NCBI GenBank assembly: GCA_016271365.2
Contig: CM057456.1
Span: 661,815,501 to 661,879,500, forward strand
Source of the DNA: Neoceratodus forsteri
Lineage: Eukaryota > Chordata > Ceratodontiformes > Ceratodontidae
Reading direction: 5' to 3'
DNA: 64,000 nt
Shown here: one piece after another, positions 9,317 to 20,934 of the stretch
Layout of the letters: every line of letters begins with the position of its first letter
Numbering within the stretch: the stretch's first letter is position 1
The notes under the pieces: generated by a model
What the model saw: the letters and a program-made list of their open reading frames with translations, nothing else
Told to the model about the DNA's origin: nothing
Databases searched by the model: none
Made by a program: the position numbers and the translations under genes

Positions 9317-11758
9317 TCAACTGACTTCAGAGCCGTCCTCTTTCTCTTGCAAATCGGTAATGATGTCCATGACATCAGCCCCGAAAAGCACCGACCCCCG
9401 GAAAGGTGCTTCCTGGATAGCAGATTGCACCTCCGGGACCAGACCTGACACACGGAGCCAAGCATGACGCTGTAGGCCTACGGCGAAAGCTGAGCTCCGC
9501 CCAGCAGTGTCCATTGCGTTGTATGTCTCACGTAGCATGTCGACTGGCCGAATGAGCAGAGAAGACGAGATCAGCCAACTCCTGTTTGACTTGGGAATTA
9601 GGCAAGGAGTCTAGCTTGCCTTCTGCTTGAGTAAGAATGGTCTTCCGGTAGTCCCACGTGTGGCCGACATAGTTCAGGGCCCTAATCTCCAGTGTGGAGG
9701 AAGCATAAATCTTTCTCCCATACTGGTCCAGAAGGCGAGATTCCTTATCAGGAGGTGACGAGCTAAGATGTTTAGGGTTCGCCGACCGGCCATGAGTGGC
9801 GCTAATCACGACCAAGTCGGCACGAGGGTGAGAATTCAGGAAATCAACACCCTCTGGAGCCTGATATAACCTGTTCGACTTCCTAGTAAGTGGAGCTAAG
9901 GCCGACGGTTGTTTCCATATCATGGTAACAAGGTCGGCATGAGACTCTATCCAGGGTGGCACTAATGTAGGAGCTGTCACGGGCAGATCCAGATGTTCAG
10001 CAAGCTTCAGACACTGAAGATCTGGTTCCAACGAGCACCACTGATGAACCTCTCGGATTTTTCTAGCAACTCCGTAAAAGAAGGATCCTCGGAGAGACTT
10101 TGGAAGAGTCCTGGCGAGCTTCGATGGAGGCCGAGCATGCCGTCTCTCTTGGAGAAGCTGTCAGAAGAGTCTGAGGTCCGAGAGAGGAGGATGAAGAAGA
10201 GTGAGACTCCTTTCCCGACCGGAGGAGGGGCCTGGGGAGTCCCCAGGGACAGATGTCCTGCCCCCTCTGGATCCAGACAGAAGAACCCTGGAGTCCGGAG
10301 GTGGTGAGGAGTGTGCTGCCCGGCGTACGGGGAACCTGGGATGGCACCGTCGCAGAGCGCTCGATCTCTTTGGTGAGCTGAGCCTTGGCCTCAGCCACCA
10401 GAGGCCAGAGTCTCCTGCAGGTCCACGGTGGCACGAGGTGGTGGAGGAGGAGAAGGGAGGCGGGATAAAAATCACGAGTTATACCCATGTGGGCGTATCC
10501 AAAACCCAGCTGCGGAAACCCGGCGTCGGGTAGTGAGCATCGAGTACTGCTGCATCAGGAAGCCCGTGTCAGGTACTGTGGCGCGGATGCAAGTTCCTAT
10601 AGTACACTTGGGTGGGTAAGGCGGAGGATACCCAGAAGCTGGTGGGGCTGCCTGAGCAGACAGCTCGGCCAGGAACCTCACTGGTGGGTCCGCAGTGGAG
10701 AGCCCGGAGGGCCTGATGGGAGCAGAAGATCTCCTTGAGTCGGTAAGACTGACGTTTGGGCGACGGCGGAGGCCCTGACGCTGGAGGTACCGATGTTGGA
10801 GGGGCAGGTGTCGGAGCTGGCGTCTGGGGAGCTGACGTCACGTCCGGTGCTCCAGATGGAGAAAGGACGGACGGAGGCAAAAGATCCCCAGCTTCACCTG
10901 GGGCGGAGGAAAAGTCCTGGGTTCAGGTTGGGAGGACTCTGGTTCCCCAGATGGCAGCGAAGGCTGCGGTGAACCGGAACAATGGGCGTTGGGGGGTCCC
11001 CGGCTGGTTCTTTCGCCAGCGGATGTTGGATGAGCCGACTTGAGGCATAGAGGCGAGCTCTCGGCGGGCGCCGGAGGTGTAGATGTCTGACTTACGAGAG
11101 CCATCATCGGAGACAGATCAAGAGGAGTGGTCGGCCTGGTCCAGTGGGGAAGAAGCTGTGCGTTGCCCCAGAGGGGCGGACGTCTTAACAGCCCTCTCCG
11201 GGTGAACGTCAGAGGAGCCGACGCCCAGCTTACCGGAATCACCCACGATGGTAGGCCATGACCCTGCAGCCAAACCAGGGGCGGCGGCCTCCAACTGCCG
11301 GGAGGTGCCTGCAAGGCCACTACAAGGCGAAAGCCAGACAGGCAGGCCGACGTTGCCTCAGAAACCTCCGAGGCGGCTGTCAAGGAGCGATCCCTTGGAG
11401 GGGATGTTACCTGCATCCCAGCAGCTCCCAAGGGAGACGCGGTGGAGGAGCCTTTGTCCCAGTGCCTCTCCTTGTCCTCCTTCTTTCGATGGCCTTCGGG
11501 GGAAGTGGATGCCTGCCTCAGTTTTTTAAGCTCCTTCTCCATAGAGCTCATTTTCTTCTTTAGAATATGGGCTTCGAGGGATTGCTGCCACCTTTTTCGG
11601 TTGGTAGCCGCGTTAAAGCTGAGGCAATGATGGCGCTTCTCGACTGGATGATCGGGGCCTAGGCAGAACAGGCACAGGGAGTGGACGTCCTTGTGTGGTA
11701 GTTGAGCGCCGCAGGAATCGCACTTATTCTTGTGCTCAGAGGGTGTAGGGGACAACAT
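9317..11758 (-). pseudogene. DIRS-B Gag-like ORF1 (left copy)
   Basis: The minus-strand start ATG is at 11758. The N terminus carries a Cys/His cluster (CDSCG, then CLFCLGPDHPVEKRHHC) followed by a charged helix and Ser/Pro-rich sequence. It is readable to about 10838 (306 codons), with internal frame slips. The C-terminal conserved domain is at 9317-10031, including QEAPFRGSVLFGADV, the DIRS Gag signature. The protein would form the particle that carries the RNA. Broken in the middle by indels. Mirror copy 48567-51010. Confidence 0.78.
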
Positions 11759-11871
11759 ACACCGACGTTAGTACTGACGATAGTCAAAAAAATAAAGTTT
11801 ATTCAGTAAAAAAACAATGAAGGAAGGGCTGACGAAGCACAAACTTTTCTGCGAGGCACTGCATGAGCTAA

Positions 11872-12065
11872 CGGCAGGAAAGAACTGGAAGGCGGGCATC
11901 CGGGACCGCTCCTTTATACCGTAGTCTCCTGACACCGGTCACCTGACATGGGGGCGGTCCCTCGCCAGGGACCGCTAGCTAGAAATTTTTCCGTGGGGCC
12001 CTGCCGCCTGCCGGCATCAGTCCTATATGTAATTACCTACTGCAAGAGCCCTCTCGAAGTAAGAT
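11872..12065 (-). repeat. DIRS-B left inverted terminal repeat (left copy)
   Basis: The complement reads ATCTTACTTCGAGAGGG, CTCTTGCAGTAGGTAATTAC, TTTCTAGCTAGCGG, GGTATAAAGGAGCGG (TATA-like, about 11911-11921) and CCAGTTCTTTCC. It is inverted relative to 5757-5981. The adjoining Tx1-like LINE resumes at 12066 without a duplicated target. Confidence 0.85.
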
Positions 12066-13330
12066 CTTCCTCTACTGTAATATCTACAATCAACTCCTGA
12101 GCATCCTTAACTTGAACTTTAGGCAACCCAAGAGATTCCAAGATTTCTTTAACCTCTGGTTCGTGGGGTGGGGTAGGGGGTTACCGAAGGTTTTGGTGAC
12201 CTGTTCCTCCACTACTCCTAGCAAGTCCAAAGGAGAAGTGACCAGTTCTCCTGAGGAGGAGAGTAGATCAATTATCACCCTGCCCTCAGTTCTCTTTTTG
12301 TTCTCTTTATACAGCTCAAGACCACTTTTTGTCACCTGTGTCCCAAATCTTAGTTCTTGCTGTAAGGTCTTCGCCCTATCATACTGCAGATTTTTCATTT
12401 GGCTTTCCAGATTACTAACCTGCTCGCTTAAATCCTGCCCTGTTGAATCCATCAAAGAAATAATCCTTTGCAACTGTTGCCTAAACTGTAGTTACATTAG
12501 GTAATCAGATGTAGATCTAACCCTTGCCCTTTGCTGGAAAAAAGAACCCCATGTCTTCTTTGAGTCCTCCCACCGGTCTATGTGTTCAAAGCAGCACTCA
12601 ACCACTGACAGCCTTGCCGCGCATTCCCTTTCCCATGCTTTCTTTACCCGTGGATCAGTTAGCACTGATTCATTCAACTTCCAATATTGTTTTTTGCACT
12701 GTGGAGAAGTCCCTGCTTGTATACTTATTTTCACAATCATGCAGTCAGAGAACTTACATGCTATGATCTGTGCCTCTTGTACCTTTTGTCTTGATGAAAG
12801 AAATATAAAATCGATCCTTGTTTTTAACATTCCCTTGTGAAAGGTGAAGTCTCCTTTGGGGTATATCTTCATGTAGGTATCAATGACTCCTGCATGATTC
12901 AGGATGGCATTCAAGGCATTAGAGTCAGAAAAACTTTCTCTGTTTGCATACCTCTGTCTGCCCTGGAGAGGCCACAATTAAAGTCCCCTAGCCAATACAC
13001 AAATTTGGAATTATGTAAAAAAGGCTGAACCTCTCTGAATAAGGCTACCCTTTGAGTTTTGGTCTGTGGGGCATAAATGGCTATAATCCTTCCCCTACAA
13101 GAGTCAAAGGAAAAATCCAACATCAAGGCCCTCCCAGGGTGAATGTCCACTAGCCAGGACACCTTGAAACGATAGTTTGTAAATAAAATACCCACCCCAC
13201 CACATGCTCTGTCCTCGATGACCAGAAGGAGGGACTTAGTGGCCATGGCTTAGAGGCCTGCTGTAATTCGTGATTAATCTTCAGCCGGGTATCTAGTACA
13301 TAAATAATGTCACACTGTACTCTCTTTAAA
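12066..13330 (-). pseudogene. Tx1/L1-like LINE endonuclease domain and linker (left copy)
   Basis: Minus-strand translation gives DIIYVLDTRL near 13305, GGVGILFTNYRFKVSWLVD (about 13170), a DFSFDSCRGRIIAIYAP block and the apurinic-endonuclease motif WLGDFNCGLSR (about 12975). The C-terminal half (TYMKIYPKGDFTFHKG, RIDFIFLSSR) runs to about 12800. A helical linker to the RT extends to the DIRS-B junction at 12066. The first catalytic motif reads LD where the family usually has QE, in both arms. The domain would nick the target DNA. Mirror copy 47030-48264. Confidence 0.8.
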
Positions 13331-13438
13331 TGTAAAATGGCTCCTAAATGCTTTCTCTCATTTTTTTTATGCTGTTAATGTAATAGTGCAGATGGAAAGT
13401 CTCTCCATCAGGAAATTTATTTAAGCCCTGAGTGAATT

Positions 13439-14700
13439 CTATGGGGTCTTAGAGGCCCTACGCTGCCTGGTCCATTTAGCAATGGACCCCTCCCCACTCC
13501 CTCCTGTGTCTATACTGGATGCAATAGAGGAGGAATCTGATTCCTCTCCATCTGAATCTCTGTCAGTACCCTCTTTAGATAGTGTGGCATATTTGTTTCT
13601 TGCTTTCCAAGACCCTGTTCCTTGTCCCACCTTGGGTATATTTTGTCTGGCTTTCAAGGTTCCTAACCGACCTGCTCTTGGTCTCTTCTTGAGGGAGACT
13701 GTTTGGAATGCCCCTTCCTTGTCCACCGGGGGCATTGCCTTTCTACATCCACACTTTCTTGAGGCCTTTCTACAAGGGGCCCTGGGGGTTCCCCTGTTAC
13801 CTGAAATGTCTCTAGGCCTTGTCCCTCTATTTCCACCTCCATTCATTCCGTCTGGATTGTGCCTTCCTGGGTCTGGTCTGTGAATGTTGTATTCTTTTGT
13901 AAGGCTGTGCAGCTACCCTTTTGGCTTGCTGATGTTGGTCCCCATTTATTATCCCTTCCTGTGATGGACTATCTTCTCTGTTGTGAGACGCCCATGGGCA
14001 TCGCCCATAGGTGTGCCCTGTCTGTTCACACAGGTTGCATTTAAACAGGTTCAAACATGTGGAGCAGGTATGCCCCAAACCCTAAGCAGTGGCTACAACA
14101 AGGGGAGTCGCAGGCTGACCTAAGATGGGCCCTCGAGCCACACTTGAATTATGACCTAGGCTGACCATTATAAAAAACTGACCCCAGGTCTTTACCCCAA
14201 AAAAGAACTGGGCAAATGCATGGGGCCTGTGTCTGATGAATGCAGTTTAATCTTTATACACCATCCCCCATCCCATATTTGCTCCGAGTCTAGTGTGGAT
14301 TTCCCCATAATGTCACAGCGTTGCCGCAACCAAAACAAAATGTACTCTATGTGGACACCTTCATTTTTAAACACCACATTAATTGTTTATATTTGTGGTT
14401 TCGTTAACACTATGGTGTGGAAGGGAATCCAAGCAGGGGTATTTCTAAGTGCCTGGTATTGGGCCCAAAACCGTTCTAAATTTGCCACACTCTTAAAACT
14501 GATGTGGTACTTCTCACTCCCTATACTTATCAGGGCAAAAATTTCACATGAAAAATATCTCATGGATGTTTTCAGTAGGTTTCTAGCTATATATACACTA
14601 AGTTTTTCCACCAGTCCTCCCTTGTATAGAAAGCCATGACCGCATTGCGCCGTGGGGCCATCTCTCTCCTGGTAGCAAACAGGTCAGATATCTTGAGGAC
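13439..14700 (-). pseudogene. Tx1/L1-like LINE ORF1, C-terminal part with CCHC knuckle (left copy)
   Basis: Minus-strand frames at 14387-14611, 14192-14377, 13827-14078 and 13439-13846 form one decayed ORF1. It has a folded domain resembling an RNA-recognition motif (FALISIGSEKYHISFKS to LERFWAQYQALRNT). A Cys/His cluster follows, with CNLCEQTGHTYGRCP fitting the C-x2-C-x4-H-x4-C zinc knuckle (about 14025-14066). A basic, Ser/Asp-rich tail ends near 13439. Such ORF1 proteins bind the LINE RNA. The 5' side is interrupted by CR1-b. Confidence 0.75.
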
Positions 14701-17150
14701 TGTTGTAGGTACACAGATACAGAGACAGTGTCGGCAGATAAGGGCCTATGGCCCATCCAGTCTGCCCATTTCAGCTTGTAAGTTCAGTCTGTTTTCCTAG
14801 AAGTCTGTTGCCCCATACCCCTGACCTCCAGAATTCCTTTATGTCTATCCCATGCATTCTTAAATCCTGTGATTGTTTCAGCCCCCACCACTTCCTCTGG
14901 CAGAGTGTTCCACTTGTCCACCACCCGTTCTGTGAAGAAATTCTTTCTCATGTTTCCTCTGAATCATCCTCCCTCCAACTTCATCCCACGCCCTCTAGTC
15001 CTGGAACATCTTTTTCGCTTAAAAATAGTATTTTCCTGCACCCTGTTCCTCCCTGTAAGATACTTGTATGTCTCTATCATATCCCCTCTCTCCCTCCTCT
15101 CCTCCAGGGAGTACATGTTCAGTTCCTTCAACCTGTCTTCATAGGACTTGTGATGCAATCCATGCACCATCTTTGTTGCCCTCCTCTGAACCTTCTCTAC
15201 CCTGTCTATCTACTAAGTAGGTATGGTCTCCAGAACTGTACACTGTACTCCAGGTGAGGCCTCACTAGTGTCTTGTATAGTGGAATTATGACCTCCCGTT
15301 TCCTGCTGGTGATGCCCCTGCCTATACATCCTGGCATCCTACTTGCTTTACCTGCTGTCTTGTCACACTGTTTCCCTACTATGAGGTAATCAGAGATGAT
15401 AACCCCAAGATCCCTTTCCTGCTTGGTGCATGCTATATCCTCACCCCCAACTGATATATTGTGCCAGGGTTTTGTGCCTTATGCATTATCTTGCACTTCT
15501 TTGCATTGAAGTTCAACTGCCAAACCCTGACCATTCTTCAAGTTTCTGCGGTCGCTTCTCATTCTGTCTACACCCTCTGGTGTGTCTACTCTATTACAGA
15601 GCTTTGTGTCATCAGAACAGTGAAATTCTGCCTTCTAGGTCCTGCGCAATGTCACTGATGAAGATGTTGAATAGGACCGGTCCCAGCATTGATCCCTGTG
15701 GTACCCCACTGGTCACTCTTCCCTCTGTGGAGTGACAGCCATTTACTACCACCCTCTGTGTCCTGCCACCCAGCCAGTTACCTACCCACCACACTACTGT
15801 CCTGCCCACACCCATATTCCCCAGTTTGTGTAATAGTCTTCTATGTGGCACAGTGTCAAAGGCCTTGCTGAAGTCCAGATAGGCCATGTCCACTGCCCTC
15901 CTGATCCACCTCCTAGTCACCCAGTCAAAAATTCAACAAGGTTGGTCCTGACATGACCTCCCCTGGTGAAACCATGCTGCCTTGGGTCCTGTGGTTCATT
16001 GACAACCAGATGTTCCACCAATCTCTTCTTCAGTAGTGCTTCCATGATCTTCCTCACTACCGAGGTGAGGCTGACTGGTCTGTAGTACCCTGCTTCCTCT
16101 TTGTTCCCACTTTTGTATAAGGGGACTACTCCTGCTGTCCTCCAGTCTTTGGGTACCTCCCTGTTTCCAGTGATCGGCTAAACAGGATAGCCAGAGGTTC
16201 AGCCACCACCTCTCTTAGTTCTTTAAGGACCTGGGGTGCACCCATCTGGCCCCATTGCTTTATCAACTCTTATTACTTCCAGTTCCTTCAGGACCCTTTC
16301 TCGTATAAAGGGACTTGTGTCCATTTCTGACCATTCTCACCCTTGCACTCCCTTCAGACCCATTACCCTCCTCTTCCTCAGTAAAGACTGAGCAGAAATA
16401 CCTGTTCAATATGTCAGCTTTACTGTTGTCATCCTCCATGTGGCCCCCATCCTCCCCCTTCAGTCTCACTATCCCTCCCTTTGTCTTCACTTATGTACCT
16501 GTAAAAGGTTTTGTCCCCTCTACCCACTGATTTTGCAATGTGTTCTTCTGTCTGAGTTTTGGCTTCCCTTACTGACCTCCCTGCCTCCCTCTGCTTCTCC
16601 TGGTACTTCTCCCTATCCCCTTCTGCCTGTGTCTTTTGTATTGCCTGAATGCAATCTTTTGGCTTTCACTTTCTTTGCTACCTCTTTGGAAAACCATAAT
16701 GGTCTCCTCTTCCTTTTCCTCTTGCTAACCTGCTTAATGCATAATTCTGTTGTTCTTGTAATCCCATTTTAAATACTGCCCACTGTTCCTCAACCCATGA
16801 TTCCTGTCCCATTCCCTTCATGCGCTTTCAAGTATCTCCCCATTTTCCCCAAAGTCTGCCTCCCTAAAATCTAGGATCGTGTTTTGTGTGGTTTGGTTCT
16901 GCTCTTTCTGTGATTTCAAACCACAATGACTGGTGGTCACTGTTTCCCAGGTGCCCCCACTGTTACCCCCCATCACACTGTCCCTGTTTGTGAGCACAAG
17001 GTCCAGTATTGCCTTCTGCTGAGTTGGTTCCATGACCAGTTGCTTGAGGAAGGCACCCTGAAGGAGTCAGGATAAATCTGCTCCTAGTTGATGCTGCTGC
17101 TGGGATGCTCCAGTCCACGTCCAAGTAGTTCATTCTCTACCTGTCTCTCA
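14701..17150 (-). pseudogene. CR1-b LINE, 5'-truncated in the endonuclease (left copy)
   Basis: Minus-strand CR1-like ORF2 remnant. It starts inside the endonuclease domain (NYLDVDW-like region near 17120, SDH-type motif near 16930-16945), then linker, RT with [18 protein letters not shown] (motif A, about 15880), [20 protein letters not shown] (motif B, about 15680), the catalytic box region at 15609-15622, and the C-terminal CR1 tail (SLEERRERGDMIETYKYL, about 15080). The catalytic FADD box has a one-base deletion shared by both arms, an old inactivation. The 3' UTR ends near 14701. It interrupts ORF1 of the Tx1-like LINE. Confidence 0.85.
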
Positions 17151-18215
17151 CCGTCTGTCTGTTTTGCAGTATCAATTCCCCATTACAGTTTCCTCTACAT
17201 CAGTTCTCATATCAACAGTGTCATTTATTGCTTTATCAATACCCTGTATGGGTGTATTAACATTGTCAACATGCCCCCAACAAGTAGTGTATTTTGATAC
17301 TTTACGACGGGTATGGTAGAGCTCCCCACATTGCCCTTCTTGGTGGCTACAGAATTTAATAATAGCTCCTGGTGGGAAGAGTCATTGGGGTTGGGAGACC
17401 ATTTTCCTGCAGAGTCCTGTTCCCAGCCTGCACGCTCCAAAGCAACTGTGGGAGACCAACTTATTGCCTCCAATTCTGTTTCCATAATGTCCTCCCCAGT
17501 CTTTCTGACAGGGCCTGTCCTTAAAAGAAAAGGTTTGTTCTTCTGTACCTTGCTCTGTCGCACTTTTGGGCAGATGCTGCCTAGCCCTGGCATGTGTGTG
17601 AACAGCTGATCCGTGCCCTAAGTGTTGTTGTAGGGGCTTCTGCAGTTTCCCTTGCTCCTCAGGACCGAGAGGTTGTTGGCAAACAGAAGGCTCTCTGTTC
17701 AAACTGCCAGGCTTTGCCCGTCCTGCTTTCTTCGTTTCTGTTACAGATGTCGATTCCTCAGGCTTCCCTTGGAGCCTGAGGGTAAGTCATGCCATTAGAC
17801 GCCATCTCCGTTTCACTGATACCCTCAGTCAGAGTGTCAGTAGCTGTCTGGGAGTGCTGCAGGGGGAGGCGTGTCCTCAAGCTCTACGCAGCCTCAATTG
17901 TTTTCTCTTTCTTTGCTTAAAAATTCCATTTTGTTTGGTTCAACATCATTAGCTCGTTACCACTGATGCAAAAATACATTTCCAGCTTTGCGCTCTATAT
18001 TCGTTTCTGTGCTTAAACCAGATGTTACCTTCTAGCCCATCAGTAAATACAGTCTCTAAAGCATTTAAGCCATTCTGTGTTCCAGAGGAAGATTCAAAAG
18101 TCATGCTGTGAGAGGAAGCTTGTATAGAGTCCTCCTCAACTTCCTTCTCTGTCGGCAGCTCAGCACTTCCTCCTCCTCTGTCCAGCTCCCAACTGGGAAG
18201 AAGAGGCCCCCTGGT
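17151..18215 (-). pseudogene. Hydrophilic ORF remnant, probable N-terminal ORF1 of the Tx1-like LINE (left copy)
   Basis: No named family domain was recognised. The minus strand encodes a hydrophilic Gln/Ser/Thr/Glu-rich sequence, with a short potential coiled coil (EREKQLRLRELEDTL in the mirror copy). Two overlapping minus-strand frames at 17382-17702 and 17225-17593 share the stretch through a frame slip. At the CR1-b junction the sequence before (ILQNRQT) and after (LKISDLFATRREM) the insert could form one frame, so I infer it is the N-terminal part of ORF1. It could instead be another old element. Confidence 0.45.
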
Positions 18216-18398
18216 GCAGAGTAGGGAAATTTCCCCAGTGTCCTGGCCAAATTTCCTCCATTCACCAGAAACACCACAACAGCTTAATCTGGTTCAGTTT
18301 CAGTTGGTTACCATCTGTATCCCCACCCTGGTCACCCGCAAAGGGACTTCTAGTCTCAGTGGGCTTACCGGTCAACAAAATTCAATAATAATAAAGTT
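18216..18398 (+). mobile_element. SINE-2, 3' tail fragment (left copy)
   Basis: Contains only the 3' half of the SINE seen at 22754-23168: GAGTAGGGAAATTTCCCC, GTGTCCTGGCCAAATTT, CAGCTTAATCTGGTTCAG, ATCTGTATCCCC, and CCGGTCAACAAAATT followed by an AATAATAATAA tail. The tRNA head is missing. Its tail touches the DIRS-D recombinase fragment and its truncated side touches the Tx1-like ORF1 candidate, so it marks the boundary between them. Confidence 0.75.
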
Positions 18399-20333
18399 GA
18401 TATCCGAGGCGGCTACCAGTCTCTGAATGGTGGACCAGTGTGGAGGATACCTTTAAAAGCTCTTAACCAAGGGCAGCTGAGCCACTGACATATTGTGGAC
18501 AGGCTCACGGTAAGCCAAATTGCACAGAGATGGACCTTCACCGTCAGTACTGTAGCCCTATATTTGACAGGTCTAGCAGATACTCTAAGACTTTGTTTTT
18601 TGGACAAGAAAAGTGGTCCAGGAAGGACTTTGCACACCAGATGGAAATAGTTTCCACTTTACCGTGCAAGTCTTCCTAATGGATGGCTTGCATACTGCTA
18701 GTAGAATGTCTGAGACTCTAAGGGAGATGTCAAACCTACCCACTTCTATCTCCTCAGAAGGCAGGTGTGGAGATGAAGGGACCTCAGGCTGGGATGGATC
18801 ACTGGGCCCTGGGTCAGAAGATTCATTTGAAGTGGCAGCTGTCTCAGTGGAGCTTCTGACAATCTGTTGATCAACAGGAACCAAATCTGATGAGGCCAGT
18901 ACAGGCGATGAGAATCACTGCCCCAAATGCATCCAGCAAGCAGCACCCTCTGAATTAAGGGAAGAGGAGGAAATGTGTACAGAAAATATTTTGTCCACTG
19001 CAGTCTGAATGCATCCTGACAGAAAGCACCAGGTTCTGGATTTTTGGAGCAGAAGAGAGACAGTTTTGCATCGAGTGGGAATGCAAAAAGGTCCATGTCC
19101 AGTGTACCCTACCCTTCAAAGAGCGATTACACAACATTTTAGTCGAAAGACCACTCATGTGGCTCCACCTCTGTTCTGCTTAGGTGATCCACCAGATCGT
19201 TCTGGACTCCGGGTAGGTAGACTGCCTGGATCAGGGCTTCATGCTCTAGGCACCATTCCCACACTCCCATCACTTCCCTGCACAGCGGGTAAGAGTGTGC
19301 TCCACCCTGCTTGTTGATGTAATACATCACTGCCTTGTTGTCTGGTTTGAAGGAAGATTACTTTGTGACAGAGGATATCCTTCAGGGCTCAGATAGCGTA
19401 CAGGACAGCTCACATTTCCAAGACATTTGTGTGTAGTTGAGACTCGTACTGACTCCAGAGACCCCAGTGTGGAGATCCTGACAGTGAGTTCCGAACCAAT
19501 TAGAGATGCCACTGTGGTGATGGTGGTCTGTATCTCCAGTGGGGCAAAGGGAAAGCCTTGAGGAAGGTTGTCTTCCTGAGTCCACCAGGTAAGTGACCTC
19601 CTTAGGGGTTGTCATCTTGATGTGGAAGGACTGTGAATGTGTGGTCGGGGACTACTGAGTAATGAGCATCCACCGAGTGGTTCTTATGTGACTGCGAGCC
19701 AGAGGCACAGTGAACACCAATGATGCCATGAGACCCAGCTCTCGCTACATCGAGAGAGCTTGAACTAAGTCGTTCTCCTTGATGAAGCAAGCCATCTGGA
19801 GGATATCACTTCTCCTGTCATCTGGAAGGAAGGCCCTTGCCCTGGAGGTTTCCAGGAGAGCTCCTATGAAGATGAGTTGTTGGGAGGGCTGGTTGCAGTT
19901 CTGCAGATTCAACAGAACTCCATGGATGTGAGGAACTAGGAAGCCGTGGCCACAACTTCCCTCGTCCCTTGCTAGGAGTCAGTTATCCAGATACAGAAAT
20001 ACTTGAATTAAGAGTTTCCTGAGATGTGCTGGGAGTACTGCATAGCACTTTGTAAAGACTCGAAGCTCCGAGGACAGCCCAAAGGGCAGGACTCTGAATT
20101 GGTAGTGCTGGCCCAGAGCCACAAACTAAAGATACGTGCAGTGGCTTGGGTACATGGAAACATGTTGGTAGGTGTCCTGCATGTCCAGGGAGGCCAGTCA
20201 ATCATTACTGATGAATCAGAGGCAGAAGCGTACTGAGCGATATCATCTTGAATTTCTCTCTGAAGAGGAATTTGTTTAACTTCCTTAGGTCTAGAATAGG
20301 GCGCATACCGCCTGTTTTCTTTGGAGCTGCTTG
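18399..20333 (-). pseudogene. DIRS-D pol fragment: RT, RNase H, methyltransferase-like, recombinase start (left copy)
   Basis: Older DIRS copy on the minus strand. Recognisable in order: the KTGG.RPILDLRKLN RT motif at the 5' break (about 20310), a decayed MQDTYQHVSMYPSH motif A (about 20190), the LPFGLSS..VFTKCYAV block (about 20070), RNase H remnants (INKQGGAHSYPLCREVMGVW near 19290, YLPGVQNDLVDHLSRTE near 19190), the MDLFAFPLDAKLSLFCSKN block (about 19080), and the N-terminal recombinase segment (TVKVHLCAI, FKGILHTGPPFR, 18420-18560). It lacks Gag, both terminal repeats and the catalytic recombinase half. Heavily broken. Confidence 0.78.
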
Positions 20334-20379
20334 GGTCGCGAGCACTTGGAGACACCAGCCCTCCCCAGGAGGACTGGGA

Positions 20380-20550
20380 GTGTCGCGAGGGCCTTACTGT
20401 TGCCTGCCCTCCCCACCGGAGCACTAGACATGATCCACCCCCACCCTCGGAGCACACAAGCTGCTAGGGTGGCGAAGGCCTTCTTGTTGCCTGCCCTCCC
20501 ACCGGAGCACTAGCCATGATCCACCCACCCCCTCCCCGAGCACACAAGGT
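20380..20550 (+). repeat. Tandem ~88-bp monomers at the 5' end of the L2-like LINE (left copy)
   Basis: Two adjacent imperfect units share TTGCCTGCCCTCCC, CCGGAGCACTAG, CATGATCCACCC and GAGCACACAAG in the same order (about 20382-20470 and 20471-20550). They lie just upstream of the coding part of the L2-like element, the position where several LINE families carry repeated promoter units. The promoter role is inference. Mirror at 39815-39985. Confidence 0.65.
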
Positions 20551-20934
20551 GGGACACGAGCCAACTTGCAGGAGCCAGAGAGGTGGTTTGACCTCGGCTG
20601 GCACTGTGCGCTGGCTCCCCACCACCCCTTGATCGCTGTCAGCTTTATACGTGCTGTCACATGGCTCACAGAACCAATCAGCCCATTCTCCCATTAGCAG
20701 CTTATATGCTGTCACCACTAGCGGCGGTACCCAGCCCCTGCTTGCTGCTACAATCAATAGGCAAAATTATTCTGTTTTCCTCCGCTTTTCTCCTGGTGTT
20801 TCCTAGTTTCTCTCCCACGAGCAACCCATCCACTGCAGCACCCGGTCCACCACCACTATTACGCCCTCTCCCTACCCCCCAACCACCTTTACTACATCAA
20901 CAGTCACGTATACCCACCCATAACTGGACGCTCT

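Larger units (their letters stand above)
5757..12065 (-). mobile_element. DIRS-B retrotransposon, complete structure (left copy)
   Basis: This is a 6.3-kb DIRS element on the minus strand with all family parts: left terminal repeat (11872-12065), Gag-like ORF, RT, RNase H plus methyltransferase-like region, tyrosine recombinase, internal complementary region (6072-6187) and right terminal repeat (5757-5981). It sits inside the RT frame of the Tx1-like LINE. No target-site duplication is visible: LINE sequence meets ATCTTAC at one end and GTAC at the other, as expected for recombinase-mediated insertion. Frames are broken by indels. Mirror copy at 48265-54616. Confidence 0.9.
3946..18215 (-). 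mobile_element. Tx1/L1-like LINE, split by two later insertions (left copy)
   Basis: Minus-strand pieces belong in order to one non-LTR element: probable ORF1 N-terminal part (17151-18215), ORF1 C-terminal part with an RNA-binding-like fold and CCHC knuckle (13439-14700), endonuclease and linker (12066-13330), reverse transcriptase and C-terminal region (3946-5756). CR1-b (14701-17150) interrupts ORF1 and DIRS-B (5757-12065) interrupts the RT just before the APGFDG motif. Conceptual continuity across both inserts supports a single host element. Assignment of 17151-18215 to this LINE is inference; the rest rests on visible motifs. Confidence 0.7.

Noticed and set aside
20380..20550. CRISPR-like array or satellite DNA
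   Set aside because: Only two imperfect ~88-bp units without regular unique spacers, located at the 5' end of a LINE in a vertebrate-type genome.
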